DNA of 64,000 bases. Origin: Astrocystis sublimbata. Taxonomy: Eukaryota; Ascomycota; Sordariomycetes; Xylariales; Xylariaceae. The position numbers and the translations under genes are program-made. Below, one piece after another: positions 1 to 12,700 of the stretch (positions are counted from its first letter, which is position 1; each line of letters starts with the position of its first letter). Under the pieces are notes generated by a model, which had not been told where the DNA came from, ran no database searches, and worked only from the letters and a program-made list of their open reading frames with translations. Location of the stretch: the NCBI GenBank assembly GCA_022453515.1, contig JAJNNY010000007.1:186001-250000 (forward strand), in the 5' to 3' direction.

Positions 1-170
1 AAAATGAGTGATCAGTCATGATTTCCTATTCACGACCATGAAAAATCGTTCCCAACTACCTTCATTCACTGGCTCCTTCCTTGCAGCAACCCTCACCATC
101 GAACCTAAACAACCAGGAACTTGATATTTCTTCCCTTGCCCAGACGCTAGCGACATTCAGCGACTACACA
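1..170. other. Upstream region of MYND gene, possibly with an intron end
   Basis: No complete gene is visible. A pyrimidine-rich stretch ends in a good 3' splice site (CCTTCCTTGCAG, last base 84) and the reading frame is open from there into the MYND gene. An earlier exon, coding or 5'UTR, may therefore lie partly outside the window. Confidence 0.4.
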
Positions 171-1613
171 ATGGCAGAGCAAAACCGCAAGGTCAAGGCC
201 GGCCTTCCATGCAGCAATGCAATCGAGGGACGCGCTGCTTGTGGCTTCGATCCAAAGGATGGCGGGAGAAGTCTCGAAGCTCTCAGAAGCTGCACAATCT
301 GTGCCTCCGCAGCCAAATTGCAATGCTCTATCTGTGCAACTGTGAGTGCATTGACTTCATCCTATCATTCTCATCCAAGCTGAGACAACCTGCAGTGGTA
401 TTGCGAGCCGAAGTGCTTGAGGAAAGACTGGCCTCACCACAAGTTCCTATGCCGGAGCCTCCGGGACGATTTCAGTAACGAGAACGCCCCGGCCAACAAT
501 GTGCGAGCCATCCTCTTCCCCATGGATACCAATCAGCCAACCTGGGTATGGATCAATCTCAAGGTCCTCGATCTTTCCATCACAAGAGCTCTTGGGATCA
601 CCATGCCAAAGCCGCTCAAGAAAGCCGTCAACCAGCTCGCCGCAGTAGACATCAACAAAAGTCTAGCGCACCGCGAGATAGGCCACGGAATCCGTCAATT
701 TACCGCTCCAAAGGCGCGTTTTGGGGGCCATCAGGGCCATCATATCAACAAGTCTATCTTCGCTCTGGCCGACCCGGGAAGTCTCAAGACGTACTTTGGT
801 TCTGCCATCTACATTGGCTTTCGCACTGATCAGGCCCACGGCACCCCCAGGATCTACTATGAAGATACCAGTCCCCGCGACCTACGTATGATTATTGAGT
901 GGTACCATACTCGTCCTGAGAACCCATTCATTTCCAAAGCCCACCGTCTGCCCTTGAATTCATATAGCTCCTATGGCAGCCCGAAGAAGGACGTCTCACT
1001 CTGGCCAGCTTTTAAACTCAACTGCTTAGGTGACACAGACCGCTTGAACGAATTGACTCCGGGTTCTTGCATTGTCTGGGAAGTGCAACAGGTTCAGGTG
1101 CTGTCCGAAGACATCCTCGGCAGTCGGATGGAGAGTGACTTTATCGCCATGGCTGAACTTCCATGGGTTGTCCAACCGGTCCATGGCACCTTCGATCCCG
1201 TCGCCGATGAAGGAAAAGAGACAGATCTTCTATACAACAAAGGGGGGATGGTTTTTGCTCCCCAGATTAAGAGGAGTTTCCATAGCTGGCATCTTGATAC
1301 CATCGACGGATGGGTCCTTCCAGCTCACCTGACATCCGAATACTGCGGCTCTTTTCTGGTCATGCACAAGGATGGTGACTTGATAATCCAGGAGCACGTC
1401 GAATGCTTTTGCGAATTTGTCAAGTCGTGCTTGGATGCTGCCAATCCGCTTATGACTTATGCGACCAACGAGGAGGGCGTCAGGCGGGCTCTGATCGGCG
1501 AAAGCGAGTTGGCACAGTACATCACAAGGGAAAACTTCGAGGCTTTCTGGCGTGGGCTTGTTGGCGCTAACGCCGAAGAGATGATGTACCATCCTTCGCC
1601 TTATGAGATTTGA
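171..1613 (+). CDS. MYND-type zinc finger protein (2 exons)
   Basis: Proposed exons are 171..341 and 396..1613 (462 aa), with a 54-nt intron that starts GTGAGT, has a GCTGAG branch-like site and ends CTGCAG. Splicing completes a MYND finger that is split in the genome: Cys41, Cys44, Cys52, Cys55, Cys60, Cys64, His72 and Cys76 fit C-x2-C-x7-C-x2-C-x4-C-x3-C-x7-H-x3-C. MYND fingers bind proline-rich partner peptides. The roughly 380 residues after the finger match no family I can name, and no SET domain motif is seen, so this looks like one of the many fungal MYND-only proteins of unknown role. The first in-frame ATG is at 171. The frame stays open upstream to a possible acceptor at 84, so the N-terminus could be longer. 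Confidence 0.75.
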
Positions 1614-2328
1614 GATTTTAGATGACAGGTGGTGAGTGTCAGGCACTGGGGTCGCAAGAGGGTCAAAGCAGGCTCATGGGTACTAAACCAAAGCTTTCCG
1701 AAGCCCAATACTTTCAAGATACCTTCTAGGAGCTCGAGAATCAATCATATCGAGCCTTTGCTCGCTTTGTTTTGTTAGACAGCCTATCCCTCTCTTTGGA
1801 GTGATAGACATCTAGCGGCGCTCCCGTCGGAGGCTTCTAGTCTATTCGACACTTTTGGCGATGAGTCGAGAGTAAAGAATCGCTACGTTCAATGAGCTTG
1901 GTAGTCAATACTATAGATCAAGACGTTGCATCGCATGCACTTCAAAATGTGCTAATTATACTATGCCAAGCCGTATATCTGGCTATTTTTTTCCGCCAAA
2001 AGGAACAGTGATCATTTTGGAAACTACTCCATATTATAGCAGACAGGAAGAAATCATTTGATTTTTTTTCTTAAACCGATTTACTCATTGCACTGTTCCT
2101 GATGATAAGGAGACTCGATTAACAAACGTTGCTTTTTCTATGGCACTACTAAAAGTGATTCGCTCACTTCTTTATACTTCTCGGTCAACAATCACCGGAA
2201 ACGGCAGTGAAAATACCCTTAGTTCCAGCCTATCAATAACCTAACTACGGCAGAATCCTCATTTCCATCTTTCTCCTACTTCGCATATCACCACTATATG
2301 AATGTGATGTCCATCAGCCAACATCAGC
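1614..2328. other. Intergenic region between MYND gene and kinase gene
   Basis: This is AT-richer non-coding DNA holding the 3' flank of the MYND gene and the promoter of the kinase gene. I see no ORF, RNA gene or repeat in it. Confidence 0.6.
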
Positions 2329-3966
2329 ATGGAAACACCTGTTGGTCGAGAACCCCCCGTCCACGGGGGTGGTACAACCCAAGATCTGTTTTCGAGAGCT
2401 AGGGACCTAGCGCTTGAGACCGCAAACGCAATTGCGACTTCGAGAACGTGGCGTTTTGAGAGAATGCTAGGTCATGGCAGCTACGGAGTGACCCTGTTAA
2501 TCAGCGAAAGGGATCCCTTACGCCCAAGTCGTTCAAGAAGAGTAGTACTCAAGCTACCATTGAATCAAAATCTTGGCATCGATGACTTCGTCCGCGAATC
2601 GCGAATACTTGGGGTAGGTTGGCATTTCATCCTACTGCTGCGCCGGCGATAATGTTGACCAATGTTGCAAACTAGGCGATGCGCGGTCATGCGCACATCG
2701 TTCAACTCATTGATTATACCGGAAACATTTCACGTTTTGCACCCAGAGGTGGCAGAGTACGGCGCGCTTTGAGGCGTGCATTCAGCGCCTTTAGAAGCCC
2801 TCCTAAGAACTTGTTCGCTTATTTATGCGGTTTGCGCCGGACTGATGGCCCGGCGCTAATCTTAGAATACTTGGAAAATGGGAACCTCGATAGAATCATG
2901 GACCAAATATACTATCGCCGTTATCAATTGCCCAACCGACTTCTTTGGGGCTGGTATCACTGCTGTGAGAAACTATTCCTTTCTCATCTGACCGTAGACA
3001 GTTTGCGAACATAACTGCTGACTAAAAGCAAGTGGTAAGCGCCTGTGTCGCAATGACATATGAGAGACAGGATCCTCTGCCTCGGCGTGTGGAGTTAGAG
3101 AGGCTTCATGGAAGTTATAGGCATTTACGACTATCTCACGAGGATATCTTTAATAGAAATATCATGATTGGCGACCATGATCCCTTGGTCCCAGAACGTC
3201 AGTATAACCGAAATCTATTCATATCCTCATTCTTCTCACTTGCAGATGTGGTGCAGTGAACTGCATCTGTTTATGCGGGGTTGTCGTTTTCTCTGATCAT
3301 TATTTGCTGATTCCGAATTTTCAATAGACCGAGCAACACCAAAGCTAGCATTGATCGACTTCGGACTTGCTCGCGAACTGCGTCCACGTCAGGTAAGTCC
3401 CTGAAATCTTTTTCTACTGTTTTGATACTTGTTGGGGGCATAGAACACCCATCTCGGTTCTCTAAAAACCTGCAAAACCCAGTATTTCTCGATTATACGC
3501 AGAAATGACTTACTTTAGTGTGCTGCATAGGAGCGGGAAGCCGAGAGAAGGAATCTAGACGCGATCAGTCAGGTAGTTATCTGCTTTCTAACAACCGTTA
3601 AACCCTGTGACTGATAAACCGAATTTCTAGGTAATACTACACTTGATTAATCCACCATTGAGCCTGAATGCTCGAGTTGTTCGTCCGTACGAGTGGAACG
3701 GGATGCGAACTATGGGAGCAGGTCTGTTCGATGAAAGGCGAACTTCGTTGTTAGACCCTGAGCTACGGACGCTTCTCGCCGAATCACTTAGAATCGGAGT
3801 TAATGGGGAGCCATTGGGACGACCCTCGTTACGGGAAACATACGAAAGAACACGGCAAGGGATGCTAAAGCCAGCGGAGTCGTATCAAGCTCGGGTTCGG
3901 GAGAGTGATGATTATATCCGAGTGAGGCTACAGCGCTTTATTCTTGATGCTAATCAAGAATGGTAG
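2329..3966 (+). CDS. Divergent protein kinase-like protein (6 exons)
   Basis: Proposed exons are 2329..2613, 2676..2964, 3033..3197, 3328..3392, 3531..3572 and 3631..3966, all joining in frame (393 aa). Kinase landmarks appear in order: glycine loop LGHGSYGV (residues 47-54), VVLK with Lys75, a candidate alpha-C Glu90, the catalytic loop HED (227-229) with Asn234, and DFG (257-259). The HRD arginine is replaced by glutamate, while the catalytic Asp, metal-binding Asn and DFG Asp are kept, so activity is possible but unproven. The activation segment and C-lobe are short and unlike standard Ser/Thr kinases. This fits the expanded, lineage-specific kinase-like families of filamentous ascomycetes. 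The substrate is unknown. The short exons 4 and 5 (65 and 42 nt) are supported by frame and splice sites only. Confidence 0.7.
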
Positions 3967-5441
3967 TAAATGTTATCTACATGAAAGTGTTAATTAACTG
4001 GGAGGGCACCTAGAGGATAAATAGAGCAACAGTTTTCATTTGTGGTCAATCACATCCACCATCACAATAGTCTCACGATGCACTGTATGTTCTTAATGAC
4101 TGCGTGGGTACCTAGGTACTTAGAGGCAATATGGAAAATCTACTTTATCTATTATGCTATAATTTCACTGTATCTGCTTTCGTACTCAATCGCGCGACAA
4201 CAGTGAGATATGCAGTAGCCAATGGTAGCTCCTCCAATGGGTAAACACACCAAGCAACATTGTGGACAACTGGAGTCGATGAGAATAAGCATTGAATGGC
4301 TCTTGGTTTGCTACCTATCTCGAAGTAGACGTATACCTTTAAGTCCGTACCGCTATCAAGTTGTATGTGCCGGTATATACGGCTACCTAGGTAGCTGCAG
4401 TTCTTGTGGCAGATGGTAATACACCGGTACCTTTCTTTATGTTCCTTCAATTCACTCGTGAACTGAGACATCTGTAAGCCCACGTCATGTTACGAAGTCC
4501 CTCATTTTTGAGAGGTAATCAGTAGTCAATACAAAACCTCGGATCAGAAGTAGCAACACAGCATCAAACTCAGACCCAGCGAGTTTTATGAAGGCCAGTA
4601 ATAAGGTTCTTCAGGTCGTGCAGTAGACTATGGTCTGTTCACTAACTCACTAACCTACTACGTAAGTAATCACCAAGGTCCCCCATGCTTCATTGTCTTA
4701 ATGCAAGTCGACCCCATTCCTTCTGTTGAGTGAAAGTACAAAAGCAATATCATCATAATCGAACTATATCATGTCGAAATGCAAATCATTGTGCAGGGCA
4801 TCGGACCGAGACATGATCGCCTTATTTAGCTCTTACTCGCATCAACACCACGTGGAACTGAATGAAGTGATATTATAGTTCAACGGGGAATGACAAAGAG
4901 TGTTTGGTGCCGGAACCGGCATCGCGCATAACGCAGCATCCAACCTGAATGTGTAACGCTTATCCTGTAAGCACGTCTGTTCTTGACTAGTCCAAATTCT
5001 CATTGTTGTCAACGCGACTGACGATGTCATCAATGAATGTGTGATGGTATGCAAGTTGCTCGCTTATACTTCCCGGGTCCGGGTTGTACAATACCTACTG
5101 CAAATCCGGGGCCTAGATCCGGGGTAGGTCTGGGTTGGCTCAGCTTTTGTGTCCTGTGGTCTTTACATCGAACGCTAGTAAAAGATCATACTGTCAGGAA
5201 AGCATAAAATGTCGGGTAATTTGCATGCCCGATACATGATGCAGGAAACAAAGAAAATGGCGGGGAGGATAGATCGTCATGTCTCATTATACGGCATATA
5301 GTATCTCGAAGAGTGCACGATGATGCAGCATATAGACGAGATATCCCACGCGTGCTGCGTGGCCTGCAAACCGATGGACTCGAGGCCATGAGTCTTCTCA
5401 TACCGTGCAACTCTAATTGTATCTGAAGACAGAAAGGCAGT
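3967..5441. other. Gene-free stretch before the GH92 gene
   Basis: No ORF here has the codon structure or family resemblance of a gene. The stretch carries two copies of the dispersed CCTAGGTA motif (near 4108-4120 and 4384-4394) and the promoter of the GH92 gene. Confidence 0.5.
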
Positions 5442-8419
5442 ATGCATTTCGCCATGGAATCAAGGGTGCTGCTGTCTCAGCTTCTGCTGTCAGCATTGGC
5501 ACACACGACCATGGCCCAAGTTGACTACTCACAGTATGTGAACCCATTCATCGGCGGATTGGGGCCTTTCGAAGGACTTGCCTGTAAGTTGTCGATCTCT
5601 GAACCCAGTGTCTGTTGCTCAAGCTAGGTAACTAACATGCGTGAAGATGGAGGAGGTAACATCTTCGGTATGTATTCCCCAGAGTCATTTATCCCCTTTA
5701 GGCAAGCCTCGGAGGTATAAATCGCCCTCAGGGGTACAAGTGCCCCTGAGACGACCCCTGAATCACATCGACCTCTTTACCCTAAAAGGCAATTACTGAC
5801 TCGAACGGGAAGTGGGCGCGGCGATGCCCTTCGGAGTGGTGAAGATGGGCATCGATACTTTGGAGCAGAATATCAGTTTCGCGACCCCTAACGGCGGTTG
5901 GACGCCAGAAGGTCTGGTCACAGCCGTCAGTATGATGCATGAGCACGGTACGGGAGGCTCACCAAAGTATGTAATTATCTTGTTGGAGTTCTTCATTCAT
6001 GTTTCTGGCAAGTGCCAAGAGCATGGATTACCCTGGACGAGTATTTGTACTCCTGAGATACTTGAAAAGCCCTCTTCCACGAGCAATCTTTTTAATATAA
6101 AAGTCAATTACTGACGCTAGCGGTATAGGTACGGGGTTGTGTCGCAGATGCCTCTCACCACCGTGGATGAGCCCGTAAATATCCTCGACAACACGACCTA
6201 TTGGCAAAAGCGGGTGGGTGACGATGTCGCGAGTGTTGGATACTATAAAACCAAGCTGGAGAACGGGGTTACGATCCAACTCTCGGGCACTCATCATGCG
6301 GGCATTGTGCAGTACGATTTCCCCTCGAGCGAAAAGCATGTGTTAGTCGACGTATCTCACTATCTACCCTCATTGTACGCCGGCGATACGGGCCAAGTGT
6401 TCATAGATGGCGAGATCAACGTAGATGGCGCTCACTACACCGGCTACACGACTACCAAGGGTGGATTCTCCTTGAGCGGTCCCTTCACCGTGTACTTCTG
6501 TGGCGAGTTCGAGACTGAGCCGGATATGGCGCGTACTTTTCGTGGCAGAAACACGCTGCCAAATTTGGGCTATCGCTCATACAGCGGTGAGCCCATCGGC
6601 CAGCCGACATTTAGCTCGAACGGGCGCATGAGCGAGAAGGCAGGGCCACTCGCCGATCGCATCGGTGCCGTGTTCACTTGGGGCGCCAATGCAACGGATA
6701 CACAAGTCAGATCACGCATCGGTATATCCATGATCTCAACGGAAAAGGCTTGCAGACGGAATTACGAAGAAATTCCATCTTGGGATCTCAACAAGACAGT
6801 GTCAGCCGCTGTTGACGTCTGGAACAAAGAAGTTTTCAGTCGCATCCAGGTACCCACCGATGAGTCCGCCAATAAGACGAACTTGAGATTGTTATACTCG
6901 TCGCTCTACATGATGCATTTGATGCCCTCTGATAGAACTGGCGAGAACCCTGACTGGGAGTCGGAAGAGCCATCTTGGGACGACTTCTATGCGATATGGG
7001 ATACTTTCCGCTGCACTGTCAGCCTGTGGCACTTGATCCAACCAAAAGCCTACGAAGGCCAGATCCGCTCCCTCATCGACATCTGGCGTCACGAAGGGTA
7101 CATGCCAGATGCTCGATCCGGCAACTATAACGGAGTAACCCAGGGCGGCAGCAATGCCGATAACATGTTGGCAGATGCCTACGTTAAGGGCCTGCGCGGA
7201 GGTATCAATTGGACCGCGGGTTACCAGGCTATGGTAAAAGATGCCGAGGTTACGCCACCCAATACTTTCTTCATATATGATCGTCTAGCTAGCGTCAAAG
7301 AGGGTCGAGGTGCGCTGGACGACTGGAAGAAGCTTGGGTATGTCAGCATCGACAACACTCGTTGCATATCTAGAAGCGTCGAATACTCTTTGAACGACTA
7401 CTCCGTGAGCGTCGTAGCGGCGGGCGAGGCCCCCAAAGATGTGGACAAGTATTTGAAGCGAGGAGCGGGTTGGCAGCGAACCTGGAATCACGACACCGAA
7501 AGCGTGAGCTTCAAGGGGTTCCTGACGCCCCGGAACTCGAATGGGACCTGGGATAATAAGGACTACAACCCTGCGAAATGCGACGGGCCTGACGGCTGCG
7601 AGTTTCGTGCCGTTTCGTACGAAGCGACGCCATGGGAGTATTCTTTCAGCATTTCACATGATATGGAGACACTCATCCAGTTCATGGGAGGCTCTGACGA
7701 GTTTGAGCGGAGACTGGACTATATTGTGAGTGTATTCCGACACGTCCAAATTCAGGACGGCAGATATTATAACATGATTAACACCATTCAGTTCCTCCCA
7801 AACACAGGGCAACAAGATCTCGGTGTTAATGGCGTAGCAATAACAACAATCATCAATCCTGGGTAAGGTTCCCTGCTCCCAAGTTCTTCCTGGTACTCTT
7901 TTAATAGAATTATGGGACTGAACTTCCAATAGCAACGAACCTGATTTCGCGACACCTTATCATTACAATTATATCAACAAGCAACATAAATCTGTGAACC
8001 AGTCACGGGCACTGGCAAACCAATACTTCGATGACACCATGCGCGGTCTTCCAGGCAACAGCGACTCGGGAGCTCTGAACACCTGGTTAGTCTGGCAGAT
8101 GCTCGGGCTCTATCCAATTTCTACGCAGCCGGTTTATCTACTAGAGTCACCGTGGTTCGCCGACATCAATGTCACCGTCAACGGAAACGCGACCGTACGC
8201 ATAACATCAGACGGCGGAGCAAAGGATCTGGGCCAAAAGGGTTTCTATGTGAAGTCAGTGAAGATCAACGGGAAAGAGTGGGACAAGAACTGGTTCAATC
8301 ATGAGGACATTATGGTAGAAGGCGGCACTATCGAGTTCTCGGTTGGGGAGGATCCCCTGGTTTGGGAGACTGGCGATGCTCCCCCGAGCCCAGGCCATGT
8401 GGAACTCAAAGACTTGTAG
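5442..8419 (+). CDS. Secreted GH92 alpha-mannosidase (5 exons)
   Basis: Proposed exons are 5442..5583, 5647..5667, 5813..5966, 6129..7862 and 7933..8419 (845 aa). The second exon is only 21 nt and encodes the YGGGNIF stretch. Residues 1 to about 25 form a signal peptide (Arg, Leu-rich core, AHTTMAQ). The mature protein starts with YVNPFIGG and continues GAAMPFGVVKMGIDT, the typical opening of glycoside hydrolase family 92. The C-terminal domain has the family motif GLPGNSDSGALNTW at about residues 722-735, containing the catalytic-site Asp region. GH92 enzymes are calcium-dependent exo-acting alpha-mannosidases, mostly alpha-1,2, acting on N-glycans or fungal mannans. An extracellular role in trimming mannose is inferred. 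Two start codons (5442 and 5454) are possible and both keep the signal peptide. Confidence 0.9.
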
Positions 8420-11400
8420 GTAAGGGTACCTGAAGTAGTACGGCTCTGCTGCTACACGCCACATGGTTCCTATGCTGTGTAGGTACCTAGGTGTAGGCTG
8501 GTCTTGTTCAACTGCGTATCAGAATGAATGAAGTGTTGGTCGAACGGCGTACTTTTATTTGTAAATGAGCGTCACCTTTTTGACCTGCAGTTGGGCTGAC
8601 CGCCGCACCGCCATAATTACCTACCTAGTAGCTAATGATGATATTTGCTTTTGTGCCAGCCGAGCCAACCTTCTCTGCTCTATGGGTTCCTTGTCTAGGC
8701 CAGAGCTATCGCATATCATAGAGCGATACTAAAAAATACCCATGACAGGTGGCGGACTGATAGTCGCAGAGAAGTACAAATCTGCTTATGCGTCGTTGAT
8801 AAGTCCAGTTTGGGCAGTGTCTCACTTTTACACCAACGAGTGTTGTCCCCGATGTGGCGACTTCGATTGACGAAATTTGCAAAGCAGGAAGATAATGTGT
8901 GTAGTCAAGATACACCTCAAGTCTTGAATTAGTTCTCTAGGAGTTCTATTCTCGTAACTTGATTAATTCACGAATGAGATTGGCTGTCTTAGCTGAACAG
9001 CATGATGAAACAATGTTTGAGCTCCGATCGAGGTAAGGATCTTCGAGACCTACCGTAATTGATTTTCACACATTAAGATTGGTGACGAATAAATGCCGCT
9101 ACGAATGTCTTCTGCGAAAGCTTGATTGTGGCTAGCAAGTCTTTTACTTCACCAGCGAAAGCGGGGTATTAATCTAGCTCTCTCCAAATCAAAATAAGAA
9201 TGCAGTTGAAAGGCTGTGTAACCTGCTCATGTCAAGTCGTAGTGCTGAACCGGAAGGGGTGCCGGTGTAAGCTGACCTGGTCACTTTCATGTAGTACAAC
9301 AATTAGCTATTCGCGATATTGCCCAGGTACCCATGCTCATGAGGTGAGAAACGAATGACACTGCCTTACCACTACCTACTGTGGGATGGCAGGGACATCT
9401 AAACTTTCACACTTCGTGTTGGGTATGTCGAAGATTCACATGCTGTTCGGGTATATGTAAAAAGCAAGAGCTGAGCGACGTGTGGAGGTGTGAGCGACAC
9501 AGTACTTGATGTGGCATCGCAGGGCAGCTCAAGTACGCTATCAAAACAGCCCTCATACGCGTTTGGTCTGTTTCTCACAATCTAGAGGGGGGCAATCGTT
9601 CATCATTAGGCTGAACGTACAGCCCGTCAAATGGACTGTTAGGGCAACTGTGTTGCGGTTTGTTACCCAGGTTTGACCATGAATGGGAAGGAAAGGGTCA
9701 GAGAAAATTCTATACATAGGAATCACTTTTTCCTCTGCATATTGCTACGTTGCAAGTCGCTTCATCAACACCGCAACCGAGAAAGTGATGAATGCTGCAC
9801 GAATGCCCCTTCAGCACCAACAGCTTCAAGGTGACTGGTCGCCTAAGATGATCACCCACGTTGGACAATCTCGGTTCGGAAACACACCCAAGAGTACATG
9901 GAGTATAGCCGAGAAGACATCGACATTGTACCATAACTCAGCGCCGCGCGTAATCAATTAGTGTAGGTCTCCTCTGACCCATGAGAATCCAATTGTTAAG
10001 ATGCCACGGCCGACCGATGACTATATTTGGAGGGCATATGCTCTGCTCATGTATGACTCGGCTTTTTCTAGCGCACCACGGCACACAACAAGAGGCTGAC
10101 AACGGTGTCAGCAACGAGTCAGGATGCTTATATCTGCTTGGCCGGGCTTCCGTGATGTTACCGTACAAGTGCATGGGCAGACTGAATGTAGATTGGTCTG
10201 GAGTAACAACCTATGGTAGCAAGAAAAGACTAGTGGTTCCTTGGATCGCGGTCAAGTGGTGTGATGCATGCGTTTTGCATTGCGTAGGAGCCGACAAACT
10301 CCAACAAATGCCTCCGGTGGGAATCCTGTCAGTGGTTAGCATCCGGGGATCGAGAACCGCATTGCATAAGTCCTCACCACGTAGCTTTTCGTTAACACAA
10401 AACCATTTATTGATGCGGCAACTCACGATGTGCAGTTGTTCCTTGGATTAAAAGCTGCCCTCGGCTGGCAAACCAAGGCACGACGAAGAGAACTGTGTGT
10501 AATGTAAAGAGGCCCGACTTGCAAGGCGTTCATGACAAGACAGTGGTGGTATGCTCAGTTCAGCTGGCTTGGCGATATCCCGGATATGCTGTTTTCTATC
10601 GCAACTGCAGAGATATTGCACAATATTGATGGCTCTACATAGATATATCGCGTAGCTACGTGAGACACAGGTGCGCCAGTTGCAGGACGACCCATACACA
10701 TGTACAATTGTTACCTGCGGTAGACGCGTGGATTAGAGGGAATAGTCAACGAGCTAGGGGCAATCACCACACATCTTCACCCAGCAGGATACCCACGAGT
10801 CTGTACCTAGCATCCAATGTATTGATCATGAGGAATCTTGGCTGCCTGCAAGTCATCGCTGACCGAATAGCTCTAAAATGACCTGGTGCGGTCAGACTTA
10901 GTCCGAAGTAGGGCGCGATATAAATTATCTTGTATTTTGTATATACAACGATGGTTTGAAGATAATATGTAATGTGTCGGTAATTGTACACAGACGTGAC
11001 TCTCTCTTATCGCAACTAGCCATGCTAGCGTACAGCATATGCTAACTAGTAAGTACTTGGGCATGCCAGGGGGCCCGGCTCGCCAGTCCAGTATTGTACC
11101 CAAGAAATCAATCTTAGGCAGGGGTCTTTCCAGCTCTCTGGGTGTCTAGATGTCTGGTATCGTTGCCTGACCCGGATAATTCCTTCAACTTCCCTCATGG
11201 AGGGTTGGTAGTTGGCGAGACCTTCGCAGCTGAGCCCTCTAACCCAGCCAGCGTCGGCTCGTGCCGGAGTGAGGCCATCGTCATCAATCCGCTGGGGGTA
11301 CTGTAGTACAGTACCGTCCGCAACGCCTCCCTCGCACGTCGCAATGATCACTCAGCTTACCACGCAGCAACATCCGCAGCATCCCCAAGGACTGCAGAAC

Positions 11401-12700
11401 GCTACCAACTTGCATAGGGAGGCCCAGGTATCTATCAGGCGATTTCAGCACTGGTCAGTCCATACTAGGAGTCTTTTCCGCCAAGCATGCAAAATGTTGC
11501 AGCGAGTGCAACCCACCACTGCGACCGTTACATACATGCAGTGAGTGTTTTGGGTGGTTCGAGATACCTATCAACTTGAGGCCTTACCTGAGCTATCTAC
11601 ATGATGCGACCTGGTCGCTTTTCGCAGGCCTTTTGCACCGAGCACATCCTGAACAGGCATCTCGAAGTGGCCGATAGGCCCAAAACCATGTGCATATATG
11701 CCATATGCACACACCATATGCCATACACCAGCACCTGTCGGGGTATTCTACGATCTTGCAGCTGCCAGAACCGATCGTAACGCAGCAGTAGCAGCAGTAG
11801 CAGCAGCCCAATTGGAATGGTGCGCTGCGGTAGGTCAGCCACAGCGCGATAGGCAATGCGCAATGCGCGTGGTCTTCGTTGGAATGCCCTGTCGTTTCCT
11901 ACACTCCTTCTGTCTGGCATCTGCTCTCTTCCCCACGATCCGCAGGATTGCACTTGAGCGTCTTCCTTTTTTTTCTTTCTTTCGTTAATCGTGGCTATGC
12001 AGTGCTTTTTGCTTGGCTTCGCACGCAACTGAGACCTCCCACTTGACCACAACTTGCATTTTTCGACCAGTATTGACGCTGTCTGGTGGTGGCGGGACGA
12101 TCACAGATCGCAAAGTGGTTGGTCGAAACGGTGCGCGCATGGCTTATCCGCCGCCTCTGTACATGATCGCAACGCCTCTTGCACTAGCATTCCAAAAAGA
12201 AAAGAGAAACACCGGCCACTCTTGGGCCAAGTCGCAGTTCATAAATGTCGGTACGCTTCGTCTGAAACCTCGATGAACTATCGATTCCGCTCCCTGGCAT
12301 TTGCGAGAATCAAAATCCCTCCGCCAAATTCTGCGAACTGTCTGTCAGACTCTGCATCAGTCGGCGCATGTTATCGGCGACTTAGACATTGCCACGGTAA
12401 GGGTATATACATCTGGTCGCAACGTCCTGGCTATTGCTAGCCAAGAAGATATCAACACGTGCGATCAGTCGGCATCGCCACCCCTACTGTTATAACGACG
12501 TAGGCTTCACAACACATCACTTGTCAGCGTGAAGATATCCCGTGTTCCTCCACGCCGCCCTGACAACCGTCCAACAATTTGACGTGGCTTGGCGAAGCGA
12601 GTAATCCATTTAACATCGTGGAAAGCAGGATCTGCAATTGTTGCCTGCATTGCGATCCTATCTATCTAAGACTGCTTCGCCAGCATAACGAGGCCTGATC
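8420..12700. other. 4.3-kb stretch without a supportable gene
   Basis: ORFs of up to about 156 codons occur (for example 9981-10451 +), but none has a family match I recognise, and they overlap opposite-strand ORFs of similar length. Copies of the TAGGTACCTAGGT motif sit near 8481-8497 and 8618-8630. A pyrimidine-rich tract around 11,965-11,990 and the GC-richer segment from about 11,200 look like promoter and 5' leader of the gene starting at 12701. No transposase or reverse transcriptase fragments are readable. Confidence 0.5.

Noticed and set aside
81..170. Start of the MYND protein at 81
   Set aside because: The codon there is TTG and lies on a likely 3' splice site; ATG 171 is the first in-frame ATG.
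9981..10451. 156-codon ORF in the gene-free stretch
   Set aside because: No family features, and similar-length ORFs occur in overlapping opposite frames; treated as chance.
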